From JANOAR01 sp031411235 (GTDB taxonomy: Bacteria; Verrucomicrobiota; Verrucomicrobiia; Verrucomicrobiales; Verrucomicrobiaceae): 10,038 nt of DNA. The position numbers and the translations under genes were made by a program. The notes beneath the pieces are model-generated. The model did not search any database. It saw only the letters and a program-made list of their open reading frames with translations, and was not told where the DNA came from. Location of the stretch: assembly GCA_031411235.1 (NCBI GenBank), contig JANOAR010000204.1, positions 1-10,038 of the forward strand, written 5' to 3'. Positions 1 to 7,522 of the stretch are shown piece after piece (positions within the stretch are counted from its first letter, which is position 1; every line of letters begins with the position of its first letter).

Positions 1-1
1 G

Positions 2-823
2 ATTCGATTCAAAGCCATTGATGGCATGTCAGACCTGCGATTCTTGAAACTCTGGCTGAATGGCCGTGAATTCCGGTCGCAGATTACGAAGTTTGTCACC
101 GGCACGGCGCAGCAGAACTTCGGGCCGTCGCACCTCAAGGCCACGAAGATAACCCTGCCGCCGCTGGCGGAGCAGCGGCGGATCGCGGAGGTGCTGGACC
201 GGGCGGAGGCGTTGCGGGCCAAGCGCCGCGCCGCCCTCGCCCAACTCGACTCCCTCACCCAATCCCTCTTTCTCGACGTCTTCGGCAAACCGAAGGAAAA
301 TCCGAAAGGCTGGCCGCTCGTGCCGTTAATGGAAATCTGTTCGCCGAAGCAATGGCCGACAATTTCGACCCCTGAACTCACGGAAACTGGCTTCCCCGTG
401 TTCGGCGCAAACGGACTCATCGGCCACTACACGGAATACAACCACGAAGAGCCGACCGTCCTCATCACATGCCGAGGTGCGACCTGCGGCACAATCAACG
501 TCTCGCCCCCGAAGTGTTACGTCACCGGCAACGCGATGGCCTTGGACAATCCCGACGCCAAGCGCATCACGATAGAATACCTCGCAGCGGTCCTGCGAAT
601 GCGCAGCATGGCGGACACGATTTCCGGCACGGCGCAGCCACAAATCACGCGGCAGAATCTCCAGCACGTGACGTTGCCGATTCCCTCCATCCCATTGCAG
701 CGCGAATTCGCCCGGCGAGTGACGGCGGTGGAGGCGCTGAAGACGGCGCAGCGGGCGTCGCTGGCGGAGCTGGACGCGCTCTTCGCCACCCTCCAGCACC
801 GCGCCTTCAAAGGAGAACTTTGA
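2..823 (+). CDS. hsdS: Type I restriction-modification specificity subunit HsdS (5' truncated)
   Basis: HsdS is the DNA-recognition subunit of a type I RM complex; it pairs with HsdM for methylation and with HsdM plus HsdR for restriction. The reading frame is open to the left edge, so the ATG at 26 is internal and the gene starts outside the window; 273 residues are visible against a usual 400 or so. Counting from the first visible codon, residues 1-50 are the end of target-recognition domain 1. Residues 52-95 are the central conserved helix, opening with LPPLAEQRRIAEVLDRAEAL. Residues 99-223 are the second recognition domain and 225-273 the distal conserved helix. The two domain ends repeat each other (TAQQNFGPSHLKATKITLPP versus TAQPQITRQNLQHVTLPIPS), the half-repeat layout of this family. 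hsdM presumably lies upstream. The gene ends in its own terminator and faces fic with a 6-nt gap. The DNA target cannot be read from the sequence. Confidence 0.95.
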   Translation: MRFKAIDGMSDLRFLKLWLNGREFRSQITKFVTGTAQQNFGPSHLKATKITLPPLAEQRRIAEVLDRAEALRAKRRAALAQLDSLTQSLFLDVFGKPKENPKGWPLVPLMEICSPKQWPTISTPELTETGFPVFGANGLIGHYTEYNHEEPTVLITCRGATCGTINVSPPKCYVTGNAMALDNPDAKRITIEYLAAVLRMRSMADTISGTAQPQITRQNLQHVTLPIPSIPLQREFARRVTAVEALKTAQRASLAELDALFATLQHRAFKGEL

Positions 824-839
824 GGCGGGTTACTTTTTT
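802..839 (+). terminator. Intrinsic terminator of hsdS
   Basis: Bases 802-812 (CGCCTTCAAAG) pair with 818-827 (CTTTGAGGCG), giving a 10-bp stem with one bulged T and a GAGAA loop. After GGTTAC comes a run of six T at 834-839. The stem includes the last hsdS codons and its stop, so the gene carries its terminator inside its coding end. The T-run starts about six bases after the stem, slightly further than ideal. On the opposite strand the stem is not followed by T residues, so it should stop hsdS transcription but not fic transcription. Confidence 0.7.
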
Positions 840-2362
840 GCTTTCAAATCAAACGCTTCAATCACGGCGGCTTCCAGTCCGGCAATTTCTTGGTCCTTCA
901 ACATCGCGTAGTCCGGCAACTGCCGTTTGGCTTTGGAGAGCGTGCCGTTGCCTTGCAGACAAAGGCGCACAAGCAAGTCGGCGTGGCGATTGGGCAAGTC
1001 CACGACGTCGCGCATCAATCGGCGGGCGGTGTCGTATTGTTGCAGGAATAGAATTTCGGCAGGCAGTTCCTTCTCGATGGTTTCCTCAACGAAACTGAAA
1101 AGCATCTCGGCGAGGAACGTGCAATCCACGGAGCGGTAGCAGTCGCGGGTGTCATTGAGCACGGTCATGTGCCCGTGGCCGTCGAGTTTGTAATCCACCA
1201 GCGGCAGGAGGGGCTTGGAAAAAGATTCGAGACTGGCGTCATAGTCCTGCGGGCGGTGCAGCATGGTGGCGGAGATGGGAAAGACCACGCCATCCGGGGC
1301 AAACCGGCGGAATGAAAGAACGTAGTGGATGAGAAAGCGGTGCAGGCGGCCATTGCCATCGGAGAAGGGATGTAAAAAGACGAAGGAGTAGGCAATGACG
1401 GCCGCCGCGATAACGGGATGGAGATCGGAATTGAGGATGCTTCGTGAGGCTTCTAGATAAGCGGACATGAGTTCGTCCAGCTCCTGCGGCCGGGGCGGAA
1501 TGAAATGGATTTCTTCCTCGGTCAGGCTCACGCTGCGCCCCACGTAATTTTGTTCGTTCTTAGTGTCTCGCCAGCCGTTATTGACGAACCGTGGCTCAAC
1601 GATGTTTTGCTGGAGTATGACGAGGGTGTCTTTCAGGAGGTAATCGCGCTGGGTGGCTTCGCGGAGAGCATCGGTAAACTTTTGGGCGCGTTTCTGGTCG
1701 GGGGTTTCGCGTTCGATGGCGTAAGAGGATTTAGTTTCCTTGGTATAAAGGAACTGGAGCGCGCGGGCGTAGAGTTCGGGCGGAATGGACGCGATGACTT
1801 TCTGGCAGCGGAGTTCCAGATGTTTGGCTTCGGCGTTCTTGAGAACTTTCGTCCGACGCACCATTGGACTGAACGCAAGGTTGCCGAGGAGGTTGACGTT
1901 GACGCGGTGGCGCTGACTACGACTCACCGGGCCGGTATAATAATCACGCGGGTCGAGTAAACCCACATAGTTGCCCTGCGCGACATCGGGCAGGTTGAGC
2001 CGCTGCCCGGAAAATTCCTCGTAGAGAAACCAGATGCGACGGGCGTAGGCGCTCGTGGGTTTTGATTGGATGTAAGCCGTCAACTGATCCACTGGAAGTA
2101 GTGGCAGCAAGGCGCGCAGAAGTTGGAGATGTAACCCTTCGCGTTTGAGCGCGAATTCCAAGTGGGCAAAATCATCCTCGCCCGGCCAGTAGGTTCTCGG
2201 ATACGTTTCTTCCAGCTTCACCGGGGTGGAATGAGTCTGCCGCGTGCCTTGGGTGACAAAGGATTCGACATGGTGAGGCAGACAGTTGAGGCCATGCCGT
2301 TGCCGTAGCAGGAGGTATCCTGCCGGACGGCGGGAATCAGGCGGTGAAGGGATGGATGACAT
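830..2362 (-). CDS. fic: Fic family protein, probable AMP-transferase
   Basis: Fic proteins usually transfer AMP, or another nucleotide moiety, from a nucleotide cofactor to a hydroxyl side chain of a target protein in the cytoplasm. Numbering from a TTG at 2368 (512 aa), residues 333-344 are HPFSDGNGRLHR, a complete match to the catalytic HxFx(D/E)GNGRxxR motif with catalytic His333. Residues 215-219 (SYAIE) resemble the (S/T)xxxE inhibitory helix that lies before the core in class II Fic proteins; Arg220 stands where Gly or Asn is usual. The N-terminal region (about 15-115) resembles that of large Fic proteins found near RM genes; the C-terminal 100 residues are helical and might be a winged helix. 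The start is chosen at the ATG at 2362; the TTG two codons upstream is equally open, and neither has a clear Shine-Dalgarno. The gene lies antisense between hsdS and the HEPN-like gene. The target is unknown. Confidence 0.93.
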   Translation of the reverse strand: MSSIPSPPDSRRPAGYLLLRQRHGLNCLPHHVESFVTQGTRQTHSTPVKLEETYPRTYWPGEDDFAHLEFALKREGLHLQLLRALLPLLPVDQLTAYIQSKPTSAYARRIWFLYEEFSGQRLNLPDVAQGNYVGLLDPRDYYTGPVSRSQRHRVNVNLLGNLAFSPMVRRTKVLKNAEAKHLELRCQKVIASIPPELYARALQFLYTKETKSSYAIERETPDQKRAQKFTDALREATQRDYLLKDTLVILQQNIVEPRFVNNGWRDTKNEQNYVGRSVSLTEEEIHFIPPRPQELDELMSAYLEASRSILNSDLHPVIAAAVIAYSFVFLHPFSDGNGRLHRFLIHYVLSFRRFAPDGVVFPISATMLHRPQDYDASLESFSKPLLPLVDYKLDGHGHMTVLNDTRDCYRSVDCTFLAEMLFSFVEETIEKELPAEILFLQQYDTARRLMRDVVDLPNRHADLLVRLCLQGNGTLSKAKRQLPDYAMLKDQEIAGLEAAVIEAFDLKAKK

Positions 2363-2392
2363 TGTCAAAATGAAAAACTGTTATCAGTGGAT

Positions 2393-2455
2393 AAAATTCA
2401 TTACTTTCGCCGCACTTGCCAGAAAATTCATTACAAGCCAACATCAACTCATTAC
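2393..2455. repeat. Triplicated direct repeat, candidate operator
   Basis: AAAATTCATTAC occurs exactly at 2393-2404 and again at 2423-2434, 30 bases apart. A degenerate third copy, TCAACTCATTAC, lies at 2444-2455, 21 bases further on, matching 9 of 12 positions. The spacings are near three and exactly two turns of B-DNA, which would place the copies on roughly one face of the helix. The position in a divergent promoter region suggests binding sites for a regulator; which protein binds is unknown. Confidence 0.5.
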
Positions 2456-2501
2456 CCCTCTTCCGCGATGAGCTAATTCAAATTTCTTCTGCCTGAATGG
2501 T

Positions 2502-2519
2502 CCGCGTTGCATGACGCGG
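2502..2519 (+). promoter_or_regulatory. Small hairpin in the leader of the HEPN-like gene
   Basis: CCGCGT at 2502-2507 and ACGCGG at 2514-2519 form a 6-bp GC-rich stem around the loop TGCATG. It ends a few bases before the Shine-Dalgarno-like AAGGCGG at 2524-2530, which sits 8 bases before the ATG at 2539. It could be a dyad operator or a leader structure affecting translation; it may also be chance. Confidence 0.35.
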
Positions 2520-2538
2520 CGAGTAAGGCGGATGCCCC

Positions 2539-3849
2539 ATGAACCCCAACGATAGCAATCAGACAGGAGCGGATGTCCCAAAACCCGATTTCGAAAAAAT
2601 GTCGAGCGACGAGTTGGAGAAATATCTCGAAACAGCTGCCGAGCGAATTCGCCGTGAAATCGTGAAGGGAATGCGACGCAAGAAAAATGCGCCCTTAAGC
2701 AAAGGCTTCAAGATTGAAGTCATCCAGAACCGAGAGTGTTATGGAATTCGCACCATAGACCTAAAGACAAGTCAGTATTTTGACCATCAGCTAACAGCGA
2801 TTCCAAAAAGTGTTTGCTTGAAGCATCACGATCTCTTGGTTCAAGAGGTAACGCGTCTCAAAAAGGCATGGCTGATGGTGGTGGCTATACTTGGAAAAGA
2901 TTATTTCAATATTACCGACATTGATGATTACCTCCCCCGTATTGACTATTCTCTAAAGGATAGACAATGGCTCAAACGGGAGAGCGAGAATCTACGCGAT
3001 GATTTTGACACGGTGGCGCCGCAGTTATTAATGCAATGGAATCCAGAGAGTCGCCTCGCCACCAGCTTCTGGTTGGCTGAACAATTTGATCGCTGCACTC
3101 AAGCAGTGCCAAATACCACTTGCATAGGCCGTGTCTTTGAAGTCGAGCGAGCCATAGGGACGTTGCGGTTGCGCCAATATATGGACTGTCCGCCCTACGC
3201 CCAAGTGTTGTTCCAAGGGTTTTGGGGCGCAGGCATCCGGCACCCCGAATACCACCTAGCATCCGACATGGCGCTTCTCTATAACCTCTTCCTGGATTCA
3301 GAAATACTGGGCAAGGACCATTCCGAACACAGCCAATCCTTGGGCCGCAGTGTGATTCTGACCTGCTTCAATCTGCTGGAGGCATTCATCACCGGGTTGG
3401 CCACCGCGTTCGTGTATGAGAATCCCAACGCGACTCGCGACACCATCCAGCAGTTGAAAGGTTTTGGCGCGGATGGGCGGTATCTGAATTTGCGGTTGGA
3501 TGAAAAATTTGAGCGTTATCCCGCTCTGATTGCTGGCAAGTCCGGCTGGAGCATCAACCAGCCGCCTTTTGAGGATTTGTTTGCCCGCGTCAAAGCACAA
3601 CGCAATGCGATGACGCACCCGTCCATGCCGTTCCAGCCGGCGGACAAGGCCAGAATTCAAAACGAGTCACGCTTCCACGACATCACGCTCGATGGCGTGC
3701 GCGAGATCGTCGGTCTGACGAGCGATGCCATCTGCCGGGTCTGGCAGTTTGTTCACGGCAAACCCAAACCCAGTTGGTTGTGGCTGCGGGAAGAGGATGG
3801 CCGGTTTCCACGTGTTAAGTTCAAGCTCGCAACCAAGGAGGTCACGTAG
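2539..3849 (+). CDS. Unrecognised protein with a C-terminal HEPN-like RNase signature
   Basis: I do not recognise the family of this 436-aa protein. It is soluble, with no signal peptide or convincing membrane span. Residues 17-49 form a charged, probably helical segment; 50-115 look mixed alpha/beta; 235-295 and 345-410 look helical. Residues 355-360 are RNAMTH, matching the R(N/D/H)x3-5H signature of HEPN domains, many of which are metal-independent RNases in toxin-antitoxin, CRISPR, abortive-infection and anticodon-nuclease proteins. The preceding helix around 270-292 (SVILTCFNLLEAFITGLATA) fits the long helix that usually packs against that motif. The ATG at 2539 is chosen because AAGGCGG stands 8 bases upstream. 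It is divergent from fic and 161 bases before hsdR, in the same direction, so it may be co-transcribed with hsdR. The first third is visibly AT-richer than the rest. The HEPN call rests on one motif plus context; RNase activity is inference. Confidence 0.85.
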   Translation: MNPNDSNQTGADVPKPDFEKMSSDELEKYLETAAERIRREIVKGMRRKKNAPLSKGFKIEVIQNRECYGIRTIDLKTSQYFDHQLTAIPKSVCLKHHDLLVQEVTRLKKAWLMVVAILGKDYFNITDIDDYLPRIDYSLKDRQWLKRESENLRDDFDTVAPQLLMQWNPESRLATSFWLAEQFDRCTQAVPNTTCIGRVFEVERAIGTLRLRQYMDCPPYAQVLFQGFWGAGIRHPEYHLASDMALLYNLFLDSEILGKDHSEHSQSLGRSVILTCFNLLEAFITGLATAFVYENPNATRDTIQQLKGFGADGRYLNLRLDEKFERYPALIAGKSGWSINQPPFEDLFARVKAQRNAMTHPSMPFQPADKARIQNESRFHDITLDGVREIVGLTSDAICRVWQFVHGKPKPSWLWLREEDGRFPRVKFKLATKEVT

Positions 3850-4010
3850 GTCGCTCCACCGGCGATCGTTTGGGATGGATTGATCTAATGGCGTTTTTTA
3901 TTCCGTCATTGCAAACGCGCCGGCACAGCGGAATTCGACGCGGCAATTTCCAACTGGCTTGCGACAAAAACCATTACAAATTCTATCCCAATCGCTACAG
4001 TATCGCCCCA
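3850..4010 (+). other. Spacer between the HEPN-like gene and hsdR
   Basis: This 161-base gap holds no convincing terminator: a T6 run at 3894-3899 has no good stem before it. A very weak promoter-like pair, TTGCGA at 3959-3964 and TCTATC at 3982-3987 with 17-base spacing, is the only candidate seen. The last 141 bases are open in frame with hsdR from an ATG at 3870, but the encoded peptide does not look like part of HsdR. hsdR could be transcribed from here or by read-through from the gene upstream. Confidence 0.35.
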
Positions 4011-7000
4011 ATGAGCAACTTCGCCTTCCTTCAGGCCGAGTGGCCGGAGCTTTACGCCGCTGCATTGAAAGCGGAGTCGCTCGCATATCCCGACGCTCGC
4101 ACGGCGTGCTTCTATGCGCGGCGTGGGTTGGAAGTGGTGGTCCATTGGCTCTACAAGCACGACGTTTCGCTCCAACTGCCGTATCAGGACAATTTGAGCG
4201 CGCTTATCCACGAACCGACGTTTCGCAACGCGGTCGGGGCAGCGGTGTTCGCCAAGGCAAAGCTCATCAAGGACGTGGGCAACCTCGCCGTCCACAGTCA
4301 CAAGCCCATCCACCAATTCGACGCACAGACTGTCGTTCGCGAGTTGTTCCATGTCGGATACTGGTTGGCGCATACCTACGGGCGTGGGGTAAAGCCGTCA
4401 CAAGGATTGGTCTTCGACGCTAACGTGTTGCCCAAGGACACACCCTTGCCCAAGCAAACGCTTGAGCAGCTTCAGAAGTTGGAAACCCAGATTCGCGAGA
4501 AGGATGAAAAACTCTCAAAGTTATTATCTGATAAGACAACACTCGATGCAGCACTGCAACGCTTGCGAACCGAGATTACCGAAGTCAAAAAGGCGAACAC
4601 GACGCAGGCCGACACGCACAATTATTCCGAAGCGGAGACACGCGATTACTTCATTGACCTGCTCCTCAAGGAAGCCGGTTGGGCTCTGGACCAAAAGCGC
4701 GACCGGGAATTTGAAGTCGCAGGCATGCCCAATACGCAAGAGAAGGGTTTCGTGGATTACGTGCTTTGGGGCGACGACGGCAAGCCGCTTGCGTTGGTAG
4801 AAGCCAAGCGCACGAAGCGCGACCCGCGCGTGGGCCAGCGGCAGGCCGAGTTGTATGCTGACTGTCTGGAAAAGATGTTCGGTCGGCGGCCCATCATCTT
4901 TTACTCGAACGGCTACGATCATTGGATGTGGGACGACGCAAATTATCCGCCGCGGCCGGTGCAAGGCTTTTACAAGAAGGTGGAACTTGAGTTGCTGATT
5001 CAACGGCGTGCCTCGCGCAAAAAACTGGCTGAGGCGAAAATCAATGAAGCCATTGTCGAGCGTTACTACCAGACGCGCGCCATTCGTCGTATCGGTGAAG
5101 CCTTCGAGAAGGACAAGGATCGCAAGGCGCTGGTGGTGATGGCTACCGGGGCGGGCAAGACGCGCACGGTGATTGCCCTCGCGGATTTGCTCATGCGCTG
5201 TAACTGGGCCAAGCGGGTGTTGTTCCTCGCCGACCGCGTGGCGTTGGTGAATCAGGCGGTGAACGCGTTCAAGAAACATCTGCCCGAAGCGTCGCCGGTG
5301 AATCTCGTGACAGAGAAAGACACCGAGGGTCGTGTGTTTGTCTCCACCTATCCGACGATGATGGGGCTAATTGATGAATCGAAGGACGGGCAACGGCGTT
5401 TCGGCGTGGGGCACTTCGACCTCATCATCATTGATGAAGCGCACCGGTCGGTTTACCAGAAATACAAAGCCATCTTTGATTACTTCGATTCACTGCTGGT
5501 CGGCTTGACCGCCACGCCGCGTGACGAAATTGACCGCGACACCTACGGTCTGTTCGATTTGGAAAAGGGCGTGCCGACCGACGCCTATGATTTGAAGGAT
5601 GCGGTCAACAACAAGTTTCTCGTGCCAGCTAAGCCGGTGTCCGTGCCTCTGAAATTCCAACGTGATGGAATCACCTACGACAATTTGTCAGAAGAAGAGA
5701 AAGAAGCATGGGATGCGCTCGAATGGGATGATGACGGTAACGTGCCTGCCCGGGTAGAAGCCGACGCGGTAAATAAATGGCTCTTCAACATTGATACGGT
5801 GGACAAGGTGCTGGAACACATCATGACGCGCGGTGAAAAAGTTGCAGGCGGCGACCGGCTCGGCAAAACCATCATCTTCGCGAAGAATCAAGATCACGCC
5901 GATTTCATTCAAAAGAGGTTCGACTTCAACTATCCCAGTCTCGCTGGGAAGTTCGCGCGCACGATTACGTTCAAGACGGAATACGCGCAAAGCCTGATTG
6001 ATGATTTCTCGCAGAAGAACAAAGCGCCACACATCGCCATCTCCGTGGACATGCTCGACACGGGTATTGACGTGCCGGAAGTGGTGAACCTCGTGTTCTT
6101 CAAGCTGGTGCGGTCGAAGACGAAGTTCTGGCAGATGGTGGGACGCGGCACGCGGTTGTGTCCCGACTTGTTTGCGCCCGGAAAGGACAAGGAGTTTTTC
6201 TACATTTTCGATTACTGCCAGAACCTGGAGTTTTTCAAACAGAACCCGGCCACGGTCGAAGGGGCACTCGGCGAATCACTCAGCAAGCGCCTGTTCAAGA
6301 CCCGGCTGGAATTGATCGGTGAACTGGATCGCAAGCTGACGGGTGTGGCCAAGGAAGGCCCAGAAAATGAAGCGCAGTTGCGACTTGATATGGCGGCGCA
6401 GTTGCACAGTGAGGTTGCGGCGATGAACGTCGAGAATTTTGTGGTGCGCGCGAAACGCCGGCTGGTTGAGAAATACGCCAAGCCGGAAGCGTGGCGTGAA
6501 TTGAAGGCCGAAGCCTTCACTGAACTGGCACACGAAGTCGCCGGCTTGCCGTCCGAACTGGAAGCAGAGGACGAAGAAGCAAAACGCTTTGACCTGCTCA
6601 TGCTGAATTTGCAACTCGCGGTGTTGCGGATCGAGCCAGCGTTCAAGCGTCTCAGTGATCAGGTGAAGGCAATTGCCGGACTATTGGAAGAAAAATCCAG
6701 CATCCCTATGGTGCATGAACAGATGCCGCTGATTCAGGACATTCAAACAGACGAATGGTGGCAGGACGTAACTGTGCCAATGTTGGAGAATGTCCGTCGT
6801 CGTTTGCGGGCACTCATAAAGTTGATTGAGAAACAGCAGCGCAAACCCATCTACACTGACTTCGAGGACGTAATGGGCAGCGAGACTGCGATTGAGCTTC
6901 CTGGCTTCACTTCACCAGACAGCTACGAGCGTTTCCGCGCGAAGACGCGCCAATTCCTGCGCGAGCATGAAGATGACTTGGTTATTCACAAGCTGCGTAT

Positions 7001-7391
7001 GAACGAGGCGTTGACGGCACTTGATCTAAAAGAGTTAGAGCGGATGCTCAAGGAAAGCGGCGTGGGCAAAGCGGATCATTTGGAACAGGCAAAAACCGAA
7101 AGTAACGGACTTGGATTGTTTGTGCGGTCACTTGTCGGTTTGGACCGACAAGCTGCAAAACAGGCCATGGCCGGTTTCATGGCTGGAAAGATATTGAGTG
7201 CGAATCAAATCGAGTTCATCGATCTGATTGTTGACCACCTAACCGAGCACGGCGTGATAAAAGACGGATTGCTGTACGAATCTCCATTCACCGACAAAAC
7301 CCCTCAAGGGCCGGAGATGATTTTTGGTTCCGAATACACCGATGAGTTAATTGGTATGCTTAACGAAATCCGCCAGAGAGCAATCGCTTAA
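4011..7391 (+). CDS. hsdR: Type I restriction enzyme subunit R (HsdR), EcoEI-like, with DUF4145-like N-terminus
   Basis: HsdR is the ATP-driven DNA translocase and endonuclease of the type I complex. From the ATG at 4011 (1126 aa), residues 5-123 are a DUF4145-like helical domain containing KDVGNLAVH (87-95). Residues 149-198 are a probable coiled coil. The PD-(D/E)xK nuclease follows: Asp249, Glu264-Ala-Lys266, and a QxxxY element at 278-282. Next is a superfamily 2 helicase: Gln354 region, Walker A ATGAGKT (378-384), DEAH (475-478), LTATP (499-503), the DMLDTGIDVPE motif around 682-692, and QMVGRGTR (708-715). The C-terminal 250 residues resemble the EcoEI_R_C domain that contacts the HsdM/HsdS core. 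All key residues are intact, so it should be active. The frame is open back to an ATG at 3870; I prefer 4011 because MSNFAFLQAEWPEL matches how these proteins begin, although no good Shine-Dalgarno precedes it. Confidence 0.96.
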   Translation: MSNFAFLQAEWPELYAAALKAESLAYPDARTACFYARRGLEVVVHWLYKHDVSLQLPYQDNLSALIHEPTFRNAVGAAVFAKAKLIKDVGNLAVHSHKPIHQFDAQTVVRELFHVGYWLAHTYGRGVKPSQGLVFDANVLPKDTPLPKQTLEQLQKLETQIREKDEKLSKLLSDKTTLDAALQRLRTEITEVKKANTTQADTHNYSEAETRDYFIDLLLKEAGWALDQKRDREFEVAGMPNTQEKGFVDYVLWGDDGKPLALVEAKRTKRDPRVGQRQAELYADCLEKMFGRRPIIFYSNGYDHWMWDDANYPPRPVQGFYKKVELELLIQRRASRKKLAEAKINEAIVERYYQTRAIRRIGEAFEKDKDRKALVVMATGAGKTRTVIALADLLMRCNWAKRVLFLADRVALVNQAVNAFKKHLPEASPVNLVTEKDTEGRVFVSTYPTMMGLIDESKDGQRRFGVGHFDLIIIDEAHRSVYQKYKAIFDYFDSLLVGLTATPRDEIDRDTYGLFDLEKGVPTDAYDLKDAVNNKFLVPAKPVSVPLKFQRDGITYDNLSEEEKEAWDALEWDDDGNVPARVEADAVNKWLFNIDTVDKVLEHIMTRGEKVAGGDRLGKTIIFAKNQDHADFIQKRFDFNYPSLAGKFARTITFKTEYAQSLIDDFSQKNKAPHIAISVDMLDTGIDVPEVVNLVFFKLVRSKTKFWQMVGRGTRLCPDLFAPGKDKEFFYIFDYCQNLEFFKQNPATVEGALGESLSKRLFKTRLELIGELDRKLTGVAKEGPENEAQLRLDMAAQLHSEVAAMNVENFVVRAKRRLVEKYAKPEAWRELKAEAFTELAHEVAGLPSELEAEDEEAKRFDLLMLNLQLAVLRIEPAFKRLSDQVKAIAGLLEEKSSIPMVHEQMPLIQDIQTDEWWQDVTVPMLENVRRRLRALIKLIEKQQRKPIYTDFEDVMGSETAIELPGFTSPDSYERFRAKTRQFLREHEDDLVIHKLRMNEALTALDLKELERMLKESGVGKADHLEQAKTESNGLGLFVRSLVGLDRQAAKQAMAGFMAGKILSANQIEFIDLIVDHLTEHGVIKDGLLYESPFTDKTPQGPEMIFGSEYTDELIGMLNEIRQRAIA

Positions 7392-7402
7392 AAATTACCT
7401 CT

Positions 7403-7455
7403 TGAATGCGCGCATTCATGTTGCAAGATTCGGCCCGCAACATCTGATGATCATC
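7403..7455. repeat. Cluster of palindromes just downstream of hsdR
   Basis: TGAATGCGCGCATTCA at 7403-7418 is a perfect 16-bp palindrome starting 12 bases after the hsdR stop. Overlapping its last base, ATGTTGC (7418-7424) and GCAACAT (7437-7443) form a 7-bp stem with a 12-base loop, and GATGATCATC (7446-7455) is another perfect palindrome. No T-run follows, so it is not a standard intrinsic terminator. It could be a protein-binding site, a recombination site or an mRNA 3'-end stabiliser. Confidence 0.6.
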
Positions 7456-7522
7456 CGGGTGGGTAGTGGAATATATTACCACACTGTGCTTCCGAAGGAT
7501 GCACTTCTCTGCTGGGTTCGAT

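Larger units (their letters stand above)
2369..2538. promoter_or_regulatory. Divergent intergenic control region between fic and the HEPN-like gene
   Basis: These 170 bases separate two divergently transcribed genes and must hold both promoters. They are clearly AT-richer than the flanking genes. They contain three copies of a 12-base motif (annotated separately) and a small hairpin before the HEPN-like start. I could not pick convincing -35/-10 pairs for either direction, so exact promoters are left open. Confidence 0.55.

Noticed and set aside
469..1098. 209-codon frame overlapping hsdS and the end of fic
   Set aside because: It is arginine-rich out-of-frame translation crossing a convergent gene junction and the hsdS terminator.
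1505..1960. 151-codon open frame antisense to fic
   Set aside because: It overlaps conserved fic coding sequence on the other strand and shows no recognisable domain.
2393..2455. CRISPR array
   Set aside because: The repeated unit is only 12 bases and the spacings are 30 and 21; neither repeat nor spacer length fits CRISPR and no cas gene is present.
2286..2471. 61-codon frame across the fic start and divergent intergenic region
   Set aside because: It overlaps the fic 5' end in antisense and covers the repeated operator-like motifs; nothing in the product is recognisable.
3870..4010. Extending hsdR to the ATG at 3870 (47 extra residues)
   Set aside because: The added peptide is basic and looks like translated intergenic DNA; HsdR proteins of this type begin close to the SNFAFLQAEWPEL segment.
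4524..5279. 251-codon open frame antisense to hsdR
   Set aside because: It lies wholly opposite intact nuclease and helicase motifs of hsdR and its product resembles no protein; long antisense frames are expected in GC-rich genes.
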